NCBI GenBank assembly: GCA_021324265.1
Contig: JAJPJK010000004.1
Coordinates: 1-64,000 of the forward strand
DNA length: 64,000 nt
Direction of reading: 5' to 3'
Source: Thermoproteota archaeon
Lineage (GTDB): Archaea; Thermoproteota; Thermoprotei; Gearchaeales; Gearchaeaceae
This document shows positions 54,843 through 63,862 of this stretch, piece after piece. Under the pieces are notes generated by a model. The model worked only from the letters and a program-made list of their open reading frames with translations. It was not told the DNA's origin and made no database searches. Within the stretch, counting starts at the first letter, position 1. Each line of letters begins with the position of its first letter. The translations under genes were made by a program, and so were the position numbers.

Positions 54843-54844
54843 AA

Positions 54845-55867
54845 GTGCCTGTTAGCTTAAGATACGTAATCAAAAGAATTTTTTACCTTTTTCTTGTAGT
54901 TTTAGGTGTTATAACCATAGTTTTTATAGCCACTAGGATCATTCCTGCTCACCCAGAATTCTTATGGGCAGGGCCTCATGCTACTGAGGAACAGCTCCAA
55001 GAGGCTAGAAACGAATTAAGATTAAATGACCCGATTTGGGTACAGTATGTTTATTTTATTGAAAATATGCTCACTTTTAATTTTGGAATATCTTGGAGTT
55101 CTCGTCATCCCATCTCTCAAGACATACTTTCTGCATTGCCCGCAACTCTGGAACTTGCCATAAGTGGATTCATTATAGGCATTTTAATAGGTTTATTTCT
55201 AGGTATAAGAGCTGCAGTAAAATACGGTAGTATTATCGATAAATTTGTTCGAAGCCTTTCTATATCTGGTTCTGCAATACCCGTTTTCTGGTTGGCATTA
55301 ATATTTCAGCTTATATTAGCGATAAAATTAGGAATTTTGCCTGTTGGTTATAGGATAGACCCTAATGCAGAAATCCTTGAGGGTTTCCAACCAATAACGG
55401 GATTTTACACAATAGACACATTAATTGAAGGAAAATTCGATCTTTTTCTAGATGTTCTTAAAAGACTGCTGATGCCTGCACTCGTAGTATCTGTATATCC
55501 TTTGTGTTTAACCGCCAGAATGACCAGATCGCTAGCACTAGAAACCCTACAAGAAGATTATGTAAGAAATATGAGAAGCTGGGGTGTAAAAGATAATGTA
55601 ATAATAAGGAAATATGTAATCAAAGCTGTTATTCCTCCACTAATCGCTTCATTGGGTTTATCCTTCGGGTATGCTCTCGTAGGATCATTTCTTGTTGAAG
55701 TAATATTCGCATGGAATGGACTTGGGATGTACGTCGTCCATGCACTAGCTAATTACGATTTCCCCGCAGTCATAATAAGTGTAATGACCGTTGCAATCAT
55801 CTACAGTTCAATAAATACAGTTGTAGATATCCTTCATGCATATTTGGATCCTAGAATTAGATTATGA
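54845..55867 (+). CDS. ABC transporter permease, DppB type
   Basis: About 340 residues with six helices: VIKRIFYLFLVVLGVITIVF at the N-terminus and the EAA loop of binding-protein-dependent permeases (MRSWGVKDNVIIRKYVIKAVIPP). The chosen start is GTG at 54845, two bases after the substrate-binding gene, since the open frame running back to 54728 lies inside that gene. It pairs with the DppC-type permease. Confidence 0.9.
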   Translation: MPVSLRYVIKRIFYLFLVVLGVITIVFIATRIIPAHPEFLWAGPHATEEQLQEARNELRLNDPIWVQYVYFIENMLTFNFGISWSSRHPISQDILSALPATLELAISGFIIGILIGLFLGIRAAVKYGSIIDKFVRSLSISGSAIPVFWLALIFQLILAIKLGILPVGYRIDPNAEILEGFQPITGFYTIDTLIEGKFDLFLDVLKRLLMPALVVSVYPLCLTARMTRSLALETLQEDYVRNMRSWGVKDNVIIRKYVIKAVIPPLIASLGLSFGYALVGSFLVEVIFAWNGLGMYVVHALANYDFPAVIISVMTVAIIYSSINTVVDILHAYLDPRIRL

Positions 55868-56748
55868 TAATATCATCAAGATTTATACGAGAATATTATG
55901 AATATCTCAAAAAAGATAAGCTAGGCTTGACAGGAGCCATTATTGTAATGATCTTTATTTTCCTTGCAGTATTTGCGCCTTACATTGTACCTTATCCTGC
56001 TGATGCATGGGGATACGCTTATAATATTGAACAAAGATTGCAACCTCCAAGCTTAGCACATCCCTTTGGAACTGATGTATATGGCCGTGATGTTTTCAGT
56101 AGGGTTATTTTAGGTTCTAGATTCTCTCTAATCATAGCCCTCGGCGTCGTATCTATAGCCTTACTTATAGGCGTTGTTCTTGAATTGTTTGCAGGTTATT
56201 TGGGAGGAAGAATTGGAACTTTTTTCATGAGAATAACAGATATGTTTTTGGCATTTCCTCCAATTCTCCTAGCACTCCTCTTTGCGGTTGTGATTGGTAG
56301 AGGATTGCTCAATCTCATTATTTCGCTAAGTTTAGCATGGTGGCCTTGGTACGCTAGGTTGACATATGTTCAAGTAACAACAGTGAAAAACATGCCTTAC
56401 ATAGATGCTGCTAAGATAGCAGGTATTAATACTCCTACAATAATCTTCAAATACATACTCCCAAACTCATTAACGCCAGTAACAGTTCAGGCTTTCCTTG
56501 ATATGGGAGCCGCTATTCTAGAAGCTGCTGCTCTGAGTTTTATTGGGATAGGTGTGCAGCCTCCAAATCCCGAATGGGGTTTGATGATAAGTGAGGGTTG
56601 GTATTTAATAGGGGTTGCATGGTGGATAAGTATATTCCCTGGTATAATGCTATTTTTAGTAGTTATGGCCTTTAACTTTCTAGGCGATTCATTCAGAGAA
56701 TTTAATAATCCTAAAGTTAGAAGGTTATTAGAAAGTAGGGGAATATAA
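55864..56748 (+). CDS. ABC transporter permease, DppC type
   Basis: The 294-residue protein has an N-terminal cytoplasmic helix, then six helices; HPFGTDVYGRDVFSRVILGSR is the signature of DppC/OppC proteins, and the EAA loop is DAAKIAGINTPTIIFKYILPN. Its start overlaps the end of the DppB gene by 4 bases. Together they form the membrane pore of the importer. Confidence 0.92.
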   Translation: MIISSRFIREYYEYLKKDKLGLTGAIIVMIFIFLAVFAPYIVPYPADAWGYAYNIEQRLQPPSLAHPFGTDVYGRDVFSRVILGSRFSLIIALGVVSIALLIGVVLELFAGYLGGRIGTFFMRITDMFLAFPPILLALLFAVVIGRGLLNLIISLSLAWWPWYARLTYVQVTTVKNMPYIDAAKIAGINTPTIIFKYILPNSLTPVTVQAFLDMGAAILEAAALSFIGIGVQPPNPEWGLMISEGWYLIGVAWWISIFPGIMLFLVVMAFNFLGDSFREFNNPKVRRLLESRGI

Positions 56749-57698
56749 TGGAGACATTATTAACGGTTGATGATTTAAAGATTTCATACAAATCTGGTAA
56801 CTATTATATAAAAGCTTTAGATGGGGTATCTTTTGAGATAAAAGAGGGAGAATCATTGGCTATTGTTGGGGAATCAGGTTCAGGAAAATCCACACTAGGA
56901 ATGGCAATAGCAAGGTTGCTGCCCCCAAATGCCATAATTGAAAAAGGAAGAATTGTCATGAAAGATATAGATATCCTTAATTCGAAACCGGATTCTATAA
57001 GAGGAAAGCTAATTTCTATGATACCTCAAGAAGTTGGAACAGCTTTAAGCCCTTTTCATAAAATATCGACGGTATTTGAGGACGTTATGGCCTCAGAAAA
57101 CAAAGCTACGAATATACTAAACGAGGCATCAAAGATCTTAGCATTTTTAGGTTTCAAAGATCCTGAAAGAATCCTGAAATCTTACCCTCATGAATTAAGC
57201 GGAGGAATGTTGCAGCGGGTACTTTTGGCTTTAGCTATCATAAAACGACCCTATCTAATTATTGCAGATGAACCAACTTCAATGGTGGACGCACCGTTAA
57301 GAATTAACATCGTAGAAATTCTTAACGCTGTAAGGAAAGAATTCAACATATCAATGATCATAATTACGCACGACATTGCAATAACCCCTCATCTCTGCGA
57401 TAACATTGTAGTAATGTATGCAGGTAAAATCATGGAATATGGTAAAGCAAAAGAGATAATAGATAACCCTTTAAATCCTTACACAAAACTTTTAATAAAC
57501 TCCATACCTAGGATAAAAACCGCAACTAGATTTGAGGTCATAGAAAGAAAAAATACCCAAATTCAATTTTACAAAGGGTGTCCTTTCGCAGATAGATGCG
57601 AAAGTTTTATGAAAGGTATTTGCGACATAACGATACCGCGATATACATCTCTTGGAAATAGAAAAGTTTTGTGTCACCTCTACAATGATAAAAAGTAA
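56748..57698 (+). CDS. ABC transporter ATP-binding protein, DppD type
   Basis: The 316-residue protein has Walker A GESGSGKST (41-49), the signature LSGGM, Walker B LIIADEPTS and the oligopeptide-type C-terminal extension CPFADRCESFMKGICD, whose cysteines bind an Fe-S cluster in DppD relatives. It energises the importer. It begins at the last base of the DppC gene. Confidence 0.92.
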   Translation: METLLTVDDLKISYKSGNYYIKALDGVSFEIKEGESLAIVGESGSGKSTLGMAIARLLPPNAIIEKGRIVMKDIDILNSKPDSIRGKLISMIPQEVGTALSPFHKISTVFEDVMASENKATNILNEASKILAFLGFKDPERILKSYPHELSGGMLQRVLLALAIIKRPYLIIADEPTSMVDAPLRINIVEILNAVRKEFNISMIIITHDIAITPHLCDNIVVMYAGKIMEYGKAKEIIDNPLNPYTKLLINSIPRIKTATRFEVIERKNTQIQFYKGCPFADRCESFMKGICDITIPRYTSLGNRKVLCHLYNDKK

Positions 57699-58488
57699 AA
57701 GCCTCCTAAAAGTTCAAAATGTAACGATACTTTTCAGAAAAAATATTGGGGTGCTTAAAAAAGAAGATATGATAATTCGTGCAGTAGACGGAATAAGCTT
57801 TGATGTTGAAGAAGGAGAAATTTTAGGTATCGCTGGAGAATCAGGTTCAGGAAAATCCACACTTGCGAAAAGTATTGCAGGACTGCTGAAGCCAACAAGT
57901 GGAATTATATTGTTCGAAGGAGAGAATATTTATGAAATCAAAGGGGAAAAATATAGATATTTCAGAAAAAATGTCCAAATGGTGTTCCAGAACCCCTTTG
58001 GTTCTCTTAATCCTTCAATGAAGATAAGAGATACATTAAAAGACGTGCTTAAAGCAGCAAAAAAAGAAACTAACGAAGACGTTCTCAGATCATTGATGGA
58101 ATTTGTAAATCTAAATTATGAAATTTTAGACAAATATCCTTCAGAACTTAGCGGTGGTCAAGCTCAAAGAGTTGCTATAGCGAGAGCTATTGCGACCCAA
58201 CCTAAGCTTTTGATACTCGATGAACCAACTTCAGCACTAGATGTTTCAGTGCAAGCCCAAATTCTTACATTATTGAAGAAAATACAGACCGAGAAAGGAC
58301 TTACCTATATATTGATATCGCATGACATAGGTGTAATAAGATACCTCTGCAAAAGAGTTATAGTAATGAAAGCTGGAAAGATTGTGGAACAAGGAGACAT
58401 TGAAGATATTATTTACCGTCCTAAAGAAGAATACACAAAAAGATTAGTTGAAAGTTTGCTTAGGCTTTATGGTTATATTGAAAATTAA
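57685..58488 (+). CDS. ABC transporter ATP-binding protein, DppF type
   Basis: About 267 residues; Walker A GESGSGKST at 51-59, QMVFQNPFGSLNPSM, signature LSGGQAQRVAIARAI, Walker B LLILDEPTS. The ATG at 57685 overlaps the DppD stop by 14 bases; the further upstream ATG at 57652 would overlap more and is less likely. The Walker A region is nearly identical in DNA to that of DppD (about 26 identical bases in a row), suggesting recent shared ancestry or gene conversion. The usual C-terminal oligopeptide extension is shortened. Confidence 0.9.
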   Translation: MIKSKSLLKVQNVTILFRKNIGVLKKEDMIIRAVDGISFDVEEGEILGIAGESGSGKSTLAKSIAGLLKPTSGIILFEGENIYEIKGEKYRYFRKNVQMVFQNPFGSLNPSMKIRDTLKDVLKAAKKETNEDVLRSLMEFVNLNYEILDKYPSELSGGQAQRVAIARAIATQPKLLILDEPTSALDVSVQAQILTLLKKIQTEKGLTYILISHDIGVIRYLCKRVIVMKAGKIVEQGDIEDIIYRPKEEYTKRLVESLLRLYGYIEN

Positions 58489-58512
58489 TTTTTAGAAAAT
58501 GATAATTATACT

Positions 58513-59187
58513 GTGAAAAAACTCGGGTTAATAACTATAGGACAAAGCCCAAGAGATGACGTGACAAAAGAGCTTATACCACTCCTAGATTCGAATGTAG
58601 AGATCTTAGAATATGGAGTCCTCGACGGTTATAATGAAGATGTAATTGCAACAATGTTTGGACCCAGAGATGGAGAAATAGTATATGTGACAAGGCTGAG
58701 AAATGGAAAAGAAGTTATTGTATCTAGAAATAAAATCCTAAGAAATATGATTCAACTATTAAAAAGAATAGCAAAAAAGTCACCCGATATAATAGTTATT
58801 CTATGCTCTGGAGAATTTCCTACTTACAAAATAGGAATACCGATAATATACCCAGATAAGTTACTGAAAGGAATTAGTTCAAGTCTTAAAATTGATAAAA
58901 AAACTGCAGTTATAATACCCTCAAAAGAACAAATAGAATATGCAGTAGCAAGATGGAAAAAATATTTCAAAAATTTAGCTATATATCCTATATCTCCCTA
59001 TACATCTGATGAAAAGATTTTTATCCAATTAAGCAAAGAATTTAAGAAAAAAGACATAAGATTAGCATTGATGGATTGTATTGGTTATACTTTAAAACAA
59101 AAAGAAATTTTAGAAAAAAATTCCCCACAAACAATGATTATAAACACTAGATCAATTCTTTCGAGATTTATTTCTGAGTTAATATAA
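58513..59187 (+). CDS. AroM-family protein
   Basis: The 224-residue protein begins KKLGLITIGQSPRDDVTKEL, the AroM signature, followed by LEYGVLDGYNED and GEIVYVTRLRNGKEV, and SGEFP, which carries a conserved cysteine just before (LCSGEFP). AroM proteins look like Asp/Glu racemase-fold relatives and are found beside DUF917 and HyuA genes; their reaction is not known. The start is GTG, 24 bases after DppF. Confidence 0.85.
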   Translation: MKKLGLITIGQSPRDDVTKELIPLLDSNVEILEYGVLDGYNEDVIATMFGPRDGEIVYVTRLRNGKEVIVSRNKILRNMIQLLKRIAKKSPDIIVILCSGEFPTYKIGIPIIYPDKLLKGISSSLKIDKKTAVIIPSKEQIEYAVARWKKYFKNLAIYPISPYTSDEKIFIQLSKEFKKKDIRLALMDCIGYTLKQKEILEKNSPQTMIINTRSILSRFISELI

Positions 59188-59277
59188 ATAATACTTCAAA
59201 TGTCAAAGTTATTCTTTAATTAATTTTTATATAGTAGAAAGTTAGTTGAAAATTCTCTATTGCCAAAAAAGAACAAA

Positions 59278-59293
59278 CTTTAAATATATAATC
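59278..59293 (+). promoter_or_regulatory. TATA box for the DUF917/HyuA operon
   Basis: CTTTAAATATATAATC is centred about 26 bases before the ATG at 59314, so this pair has its own promoter besides any read-through from the ABC operon. Confidence 0.5.
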
Positions 59294-59313
59294 ATAATAA
59301 TAAGCATTAAACT

Positions 59314-60417
59314 ATGAGTAGATATAAACTCAAAAAACAAGATGTAGAAGATCTTGTTACTGGAGCAGCAATACTGGGCACAGGAGGTGGTGGAGACCCA
59401 TATGTAGGTAAACTTATGGTTCTACAACAACTAGAAAGAGGTAAGGAAATTGAGATAGTAGATATGGAAGAAATTGATGACAATGCTTTTGTAGTGCCTG
59501 TTGCAGCCATGGGAACGCCAGTCGTATTATTTGAAAAGATTCCTAGCGGTAAGGAGGCAATATTTTCATTAAACCTTTTAGAGCAATACTTTAACAAGAA
59601 AGTTGATTTCATATCACCTATAGAAGCAGGCGGTATAAACTCTACGATACCTTTGGTTGTAGGCGCTGAGAGAAAGCTTCCTGTTATAGATGCTGATGGT
59701 ATGGGCCGAGCATTTCCTGAATTACAAATGGTCACGCTGCACGTTTATGGCATCAAGGCTACTCCAATGGCATTGTCGGACGAAAGAGGCAATGCTGTTA
59801 TTCTTGATACGGTTGATAACTTTTGGGCTGAAAAAATTGCTAGAGCCATAACAGTAAGAGTAGGAGGCTCTGCTTGGATAGCGATCTATCCAACTACAGG
59901 CAAACCATATAAACAAGCTGCTATTAAAGGGAGTATTTCTTTAGCAATTGAAATAGGCAGAGTACTAAGGGAAGCTAAGGCTTCAGGGAGAAACCCCATA
60001 GACGCATTGCTAGATTTAACAAAAGGATATGAACTCTTCAAGGGAAAAATAATAGATATCAAAAGATTTAATGTTGGAGGATTCGCAAGAGGTGAAGCCG
60101 TTATTGAAGGTTATGATAACTATAAAAACTCACGTTTAATTGTAAGATTCCAAAACGAAAATCTTGTCGCCATTAGAGATAACGAAATAATAGCTTCTGT
60201 ACCTGATCTAATAACAATTTTAGAGAGCGAAACAGGTAAGCCTATTACTACTGAAAGATTGAAGTACGGACTCAGAGTTCTAGTTATAGGCTTCCCATGC
60301 ACAGAAAAATGGAGAACCGAGACAGCGTTAAGGGTTGTAGGACCTAAGTACTTTGGCTATGACATAGATTACTTACCAATAGAAAACAGAATGCGAAAAA
60401 TTAGTACGTTAACATGA
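59314..60417 (+). CDS. DUF917 (S-methyl-thiohydantoin desulfurase-like) protein, copy 2
   Basis: At 367 residues, with LGTGGGGDPYVGKL, PIEAGGINSTIPLV, DADGMGRAFPELQM and GPKYFGYDIDYLPIE near the end, it matches copy 1 throughout yet is clearly distinct. Its stop overlaps the start of the HyuA-type gene as ATGA, so the two are co-translated. This pairing is the usual bacterial one, which suggests that copy 2 is the HyuA partner while copy 1 partners the aminopeptidase. Confidence 0.88.
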   Translation: MSRYKLKKQDVEDLVTGAAILGTGGGGDPYVGKLMVLQQLERGKEIEIVDMEEIDDNAFVVPVAAMGTPVVLFEKIPSGKEAIFSLNLLEQYFNKKVDFISPIEAGGINSTIPLVVGAERKLPVIDADGMGRAFPELQMVTLHVYGIKATPMALSDERGNAVILDTVDNFWAEKIARAITVRVGGSAWIAIYPTTGKPYKQAAIKGSISLAIEIGRVLREAKASGRNPIDALLDLTKGYELFKGKIIDIKRFNVGGFARGEAVIEGYDNYKNSRLIVRFQNENLVAIRDNEIIASVPDLITILESETGKPITTERLKYGLRVLVIGFPCTEKWRTETALRVVGPKYFGYDIDYLPIENRMRKISTLT

Positions 60418-61985
60418 CTAAATATAAAATAGGAATTGACGTTGGTAGTACACATACAGACGCAGTACTACTCGACGAAAACAATAGAATAATATATGCT
60501 GATAAAACCATGACTACGCAAGATGTAACGAGCGGTATCATAAACGCACTAAAACTTGTATTGGAAAATTCAAAAATTAGAAAAGATGATGTAGTAGCTG
60601 TTATGTTCGGCACTACACATATTATTAATGCAATCGTTCAAAGGAAAGGATTGGGTAAAGTAGGAGTTATACGTATAGGTCTGCCAGCAACTGAAGCAAT
60701 AGAACCCCTCTTAGATTGGCCATCTGATCTAAGAACAGTGGTTTTAGCTGGTTCAGCAATGATAAAAGGAGGACATGATTACACAGGCGAACCAATCATG
60801 GAATTCGATGAAGAAAAAGCTAAAAGGGTATTAGAAAGGTTCGGTGAACTTAGAGTGGATGCTATTGCTGTTACATCTGTATTCTCTACCGTAAATAATG
60901 AACATGAAGTCAAAATAAAGGAGATGGCAAGTAGGATTTTACCTAATACTCCAGTTGTGCTTTCTCATGAGATTAGCTCAATAGGATTACTTGAAAGAGA
61001 AAATGCAACGGTACTCAATGCAGCAACAATCAATGTCATGCAAAATGCAATGAAAGCTTTAAAAACTGCACTAATAGATTTAGGACTATCACATGCGAAG
61101 ATGTTCTTTGCCCAAAATGACGGGACAACAGCACTTGCAGAATATATATTAAGATTCCCTATTTTCACTACCATTGCTCCTGTATCGAACAGCATTAGAG
61201 GGGCATATGTACTAACAGGCATTCCCAATGCATTGGTAGCTGACACAGGAGGAACCACAACAAACATAGGCGCATTAGTAAATGGTTACCCCAGGGAAAC
61301 GCTGGAAATTGAAATTGGAGGGGTCAGAACTAACATTCGAGCGCCTGATCTTCTTGCTGTAGGTTTAGCGGGAGGAAGCATAGTGAAATTCCATAATGAT
61401 GACGTATCAATAGGACCATTAAGTGTAGGCTATAGGCTAATATGGGAAGGCATCGCTTGGGGAGGAAATACTATTACAGCTACAGATATAGCGCTTGCGA
61501 AAGGTGCCATGTATATAGATGATCCAAATTGCAAGATAGAATTAGCAAAAGAGAAAATTCCGTCGAAAATGATTGACCTAGCTTATAACAAAATGGTATC
61601 AATGCTCGAAGACTACTTAGATAGAATTAAAACCAGACCTGAGCCCGAAACTGTAATACTAGTTGGAGGAGGATCAGCAATGTGGCCTAAGAAACTGAAA
61701 GTTGCTAAAGAAGTGATAAGACCTGAATACGCACAATTCGCTAATGCTGTAGGCGCAGCAACAGCTTTGGTAGGATCAACAGTGGAAAAGGCATACTCCT
61801 ATGAAAAAATAGCTAGAGAAAAGGCAATACAAGAAGTTTCAGAAGAAGCTAGACAGAGAGCGATAGATGCTGGTGCAGAAGCTGGTTCTGTCGAAATTGC
61901 TGAAGTAGAAGAGGTTGCAATGCCCTATTTGCCTGGAACAGCTGTAAAGATAAGAATAAAAGCCGTAGGAAAACTTAGATTATAG
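60414..61985 (+). CDS. hydantoinase/oxoprolinase A-type protein (HyuA-like)
   Basis: The 523-residue protein has an actin-like ATPase fold: GIDVGSTHTDAVLLD at the start, the hydantoinase A region with VLSHEISSIGLLERENATVLNAA, then LVADTGGTTTNIGALVNG and VGLAGGSIVKF. Hydantoinase A enzymes open hydantoin- or 5-oxoproline-like rings with ATP, usually with a HyuB partner, but no HyuB gene is seen here. Alone with DUF917 it is the known short operon form. Confidence 0.9.
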   Translation: MTKYKIGIDVGSTHTDAVLLDENNRIIYADKTMTTQDVTSGIINALKLVLENSKIRKDDVVAVMFGTTHIINAIVQRKGLGKVGVIRIGLPATEAIEPLLDWPSDLRTVVLAGSAMIKGGHDYTGEPIMEFDEEKAKRVLERFGELRVDAIAVTSVFSTVNNEHEVKIKEMASRILPNTPVVLSHEISSIGLLERENATVLNAATINVMQNAMKALKTALIDLGLSHAKMFFAQNDGTTALAEYILRFPIFTTIAPVSNSIRGAYVLTGIPNALVADTGGTTTNIGALVNGYPRETLEIEIGGVRTNIRAPDLLAVGLAGGSIVKFHNDDVSIGPLSVGYRLIWEGIAWGGNTITATDIALAKGAMYIDDPNCKIELAKEKIPSKMIDLAYNKMVSMLEDYLDRIKTRPEPETVILVGGGSAMWPKKLKVAKEVIRPEYAQFANAVGAATALVGSTVEKAYSYEKIAREKAIQEVSEEARQRAIDAGAEAGSVEIAEVEEVAMPYLPGTAVKIRIKAVGKLRL

Positions 61986-61993
61986 AAAAAATT

Positions 61994-62362
61994 TTAAATT
62001 TTTAGAATATTTATTCCGTTTTTCCTAGCAAAGTATAGATTGGCAATCCAAACCAACGTAATTATTGTAGCCAATGCTAATTCTATAGGCTTTGCAGAAC
62101 TATCCATATATGGGGATACTTGAATTGAAAGGTATGCTGTTACTATGGATATTATAAGCCATGCAGTTGCAACTATTCTTCCATACTGAATATTGAGAGA
62201 GAAGTATATTCCCATTAAAGCAGTCAATAACATGAAAGTAGCTATAGCCATTGTATGATAAAGCGCGTTTTGATTATTGTTTAAAGGATACGTACCGAAA
62301 AGGATTAAAGAAAATACTAGTTGCATCACAGAAAAGTATAGGCTTATCTTTTCGTAGTTCAT
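61994..62362 (-). CDS. small membrane protein, NCS1 operon
   Basis: The 122-residue protein has about four helices with no named family. Its start overlaps the end of the NCS1 permease gene by 4 bases (ATGA type), so it is likely co-translated and may be an accessory to that transporter. Confidence 0.65.
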   Translation of the reverse strand: MNYEKISLYFSVMQLVFSLILFGTYPLNNNQNALYHTMAIATFMLLTALMGIYFSLNIQYGRIVATAWLIISIVTAYLSIQVSPYMDSSAKPIELALATIITLVWIANLYFARKNGINILKI

Positions 62363-63714
62363 TTCTCCAAACCTCCTTTGTAAAGGTACTTACCTAGCTC
62401 ATATTTAACGCCAGCACTCTTGAAAATAGCAGCTATAACTATATGTGCAATAAATGCAACAGCCAAGGCATTTATTGCTGCAATTCCAAAGTTTAAAAAT
62501 AGCCCTGCCAAAGAACCTAGTATAAAGGATATAACTCCAACTAAGTTTAAATCTGCATACTCCTTCCCTGGAATTAATTTATACCTTTCATACGCATTTT
62601 TCACACCCTCTATGTATGGCTTTACTACAAAGAAATCTGCAAAAACCGACCCGCCTGCAGCTGGTAACAAACTACCAAGTAGCGTTATAAAGTTCTCAAA
62701 TGGTTGCAAAGAAGCACCTGCAGAATATCCCCAGTATGCAGCCAATAGTGTACCTATAATACCAACAATTATTGAGGAATAATCCCTTCGTATAGGTATG
62801 GCATTAGTGAAGCTTAAACTTCCACTGTATAAGTTAACTGTATTTATAATCCATTGACCAAGTATTATTATTAATAACACTCCAAAGCCCATTCCAAGCT
62901 TCAACATATCTTCCGTTATAATTACACTGCCCGCAAGAAGAACAATAGCTACAGCGCCTATCAAGAGGAATGGATAGAAAATAAACATATGCAAAACCCA
63001 TGCTACAACTGCGTTAGATGGTTTTCTTGCGAATCTCGTTATATCAGGTGCTATCAACGAACCAGCTATATAAAGTCCAACAACGGCCGTGATTGCATCA
63101 GCCATACTCATTGAAGATGAAGGTTGTGCAGACCATACTGCACCCCAACCACCATGCAGAGATACAGCAAGTATAAGACCTACTGCAATTAGCCAAACAT
63201 GCTGAGGCAGTATGAAATAGCTAAGGAACGATAAAGCTTTGTAGCCTATGTAGGTTGACAGTATCATGAGTGCTCCTCCCCACAAAGCAGCAACCCAAAC
63301 AGAAAATAATGGATTAGTAGGATCTATCTCATTCATTACGACACCAAAAAACCAGCTCTCAACAGCAAACCAACCTATTCCGGTCGTTACAGTTATCAAT
63401 GCAAACCCTAATATTTTGCCTGCAATTCTTCCGAACGGAAAACGCCATCCTACATATGTCGAAAGGCCTGAATATGCTCCTATAACGCCAGTTAATGCTC
63501 CTATTACAGAGAGTATTATGTTCCCTGCCATGATGGCTATGAGTGCGTTTGTGAAACTTAAGCCTCCACCAAGCACACCGCCTGCAAATAGAACTGCAAT
63601 CGCCCCGAATGCTGCGCTTAAGGTCAAAAATAGATTGTATAGCCCATATCTCTCACTACTTGGTACTTCCTCTAATGAATAATCATCGAATGTAGTTCGC
63701 TTTTGTTCAGTCAT
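62359..63714 (-). CDS. NCS1-family permease (purine/cytosine/hydantoin type)
   Basis: The 451-residue protein has about 12 helices. The segment SYFILPQHVWLIAVG and GLYIAGSLIAPDITRFARKP are typical of the cytosine permease branch of NCS1 (the SLIAPDITRFAR run matches CodB-like proteins). NCS1 carriers take up cytosine, purines, allantoin or hydantoins with Na+ or H+. Its place beside the HyuA/DUF917 genes makes a hydantoin-like or purine substrate attractive. A CTTTATATATC box lies about 25 bases before the ATG on the minus strand. Confidence 0.88.
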   Translation of the reverse strand: MTEQKRTTFDDYSLEEVPSSERYGLYNLFLTLSAAFGAIAVLFAGGVLGGGLSFTNALIAIMAGNIILSVIGALTGVIGAYSGLSTYVGWRFPFGRIAGKILGFALITVTTGIGWFAVESWFFGVVMNEIDPTNPLFSVWVAALWGGALMILSTYIGYKALSFLSYFILPQHVWLIAVGLILAVSLHGGWGAVWSAQPSSSMSMADAITAVVGLYIAGSLIAPDITRFARKPSNAVVAWVLHMFIFYPFLLIGAVAIVLLAGSVIITEDMLKLGMGFGVLLIIILGQWIINTVNLYSGSLSFTNAIPIRRDYSSIIVGIIGTLLAAYWGYSAGASLQPFENFITLLGSLLPAAGGSVFADFFVVKPYIEGVKNAYERYKLIPGKEYADLNLVGVISFILGSLAGLFLNFGIAAINALAVAFIAHIVIAAIFKSAGVKYELGKYLYKGGLEK

Positions 63715-63862
63715 AGTTATTAAAAAATTTATTACTGATATATAAAGATTACTATTACTTTATTCTAATAATACCTATGACCTAGGTTTATCATTATTTA
63801 ACTACGAAATATATCTTACAAAAAAATATTTATTAAAATTATACATTAAATTTTAAAAGCTC
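63715..63862. other. AT-rich upstream region of the NCS1 operon
   Basis: Contains the NCS1 promoter and an 8-base palindrome ACCTAGGT (63780-63787) of unknown meaning. No gene is seen. Confidence 0.4.

Noticed and set aside
54728-54844. Longer N-terminus of the DppB permease
   Set aside because: It lies wholly inside the substrate-binding gene in another frame, and permeases start with the RYVIKR segment.
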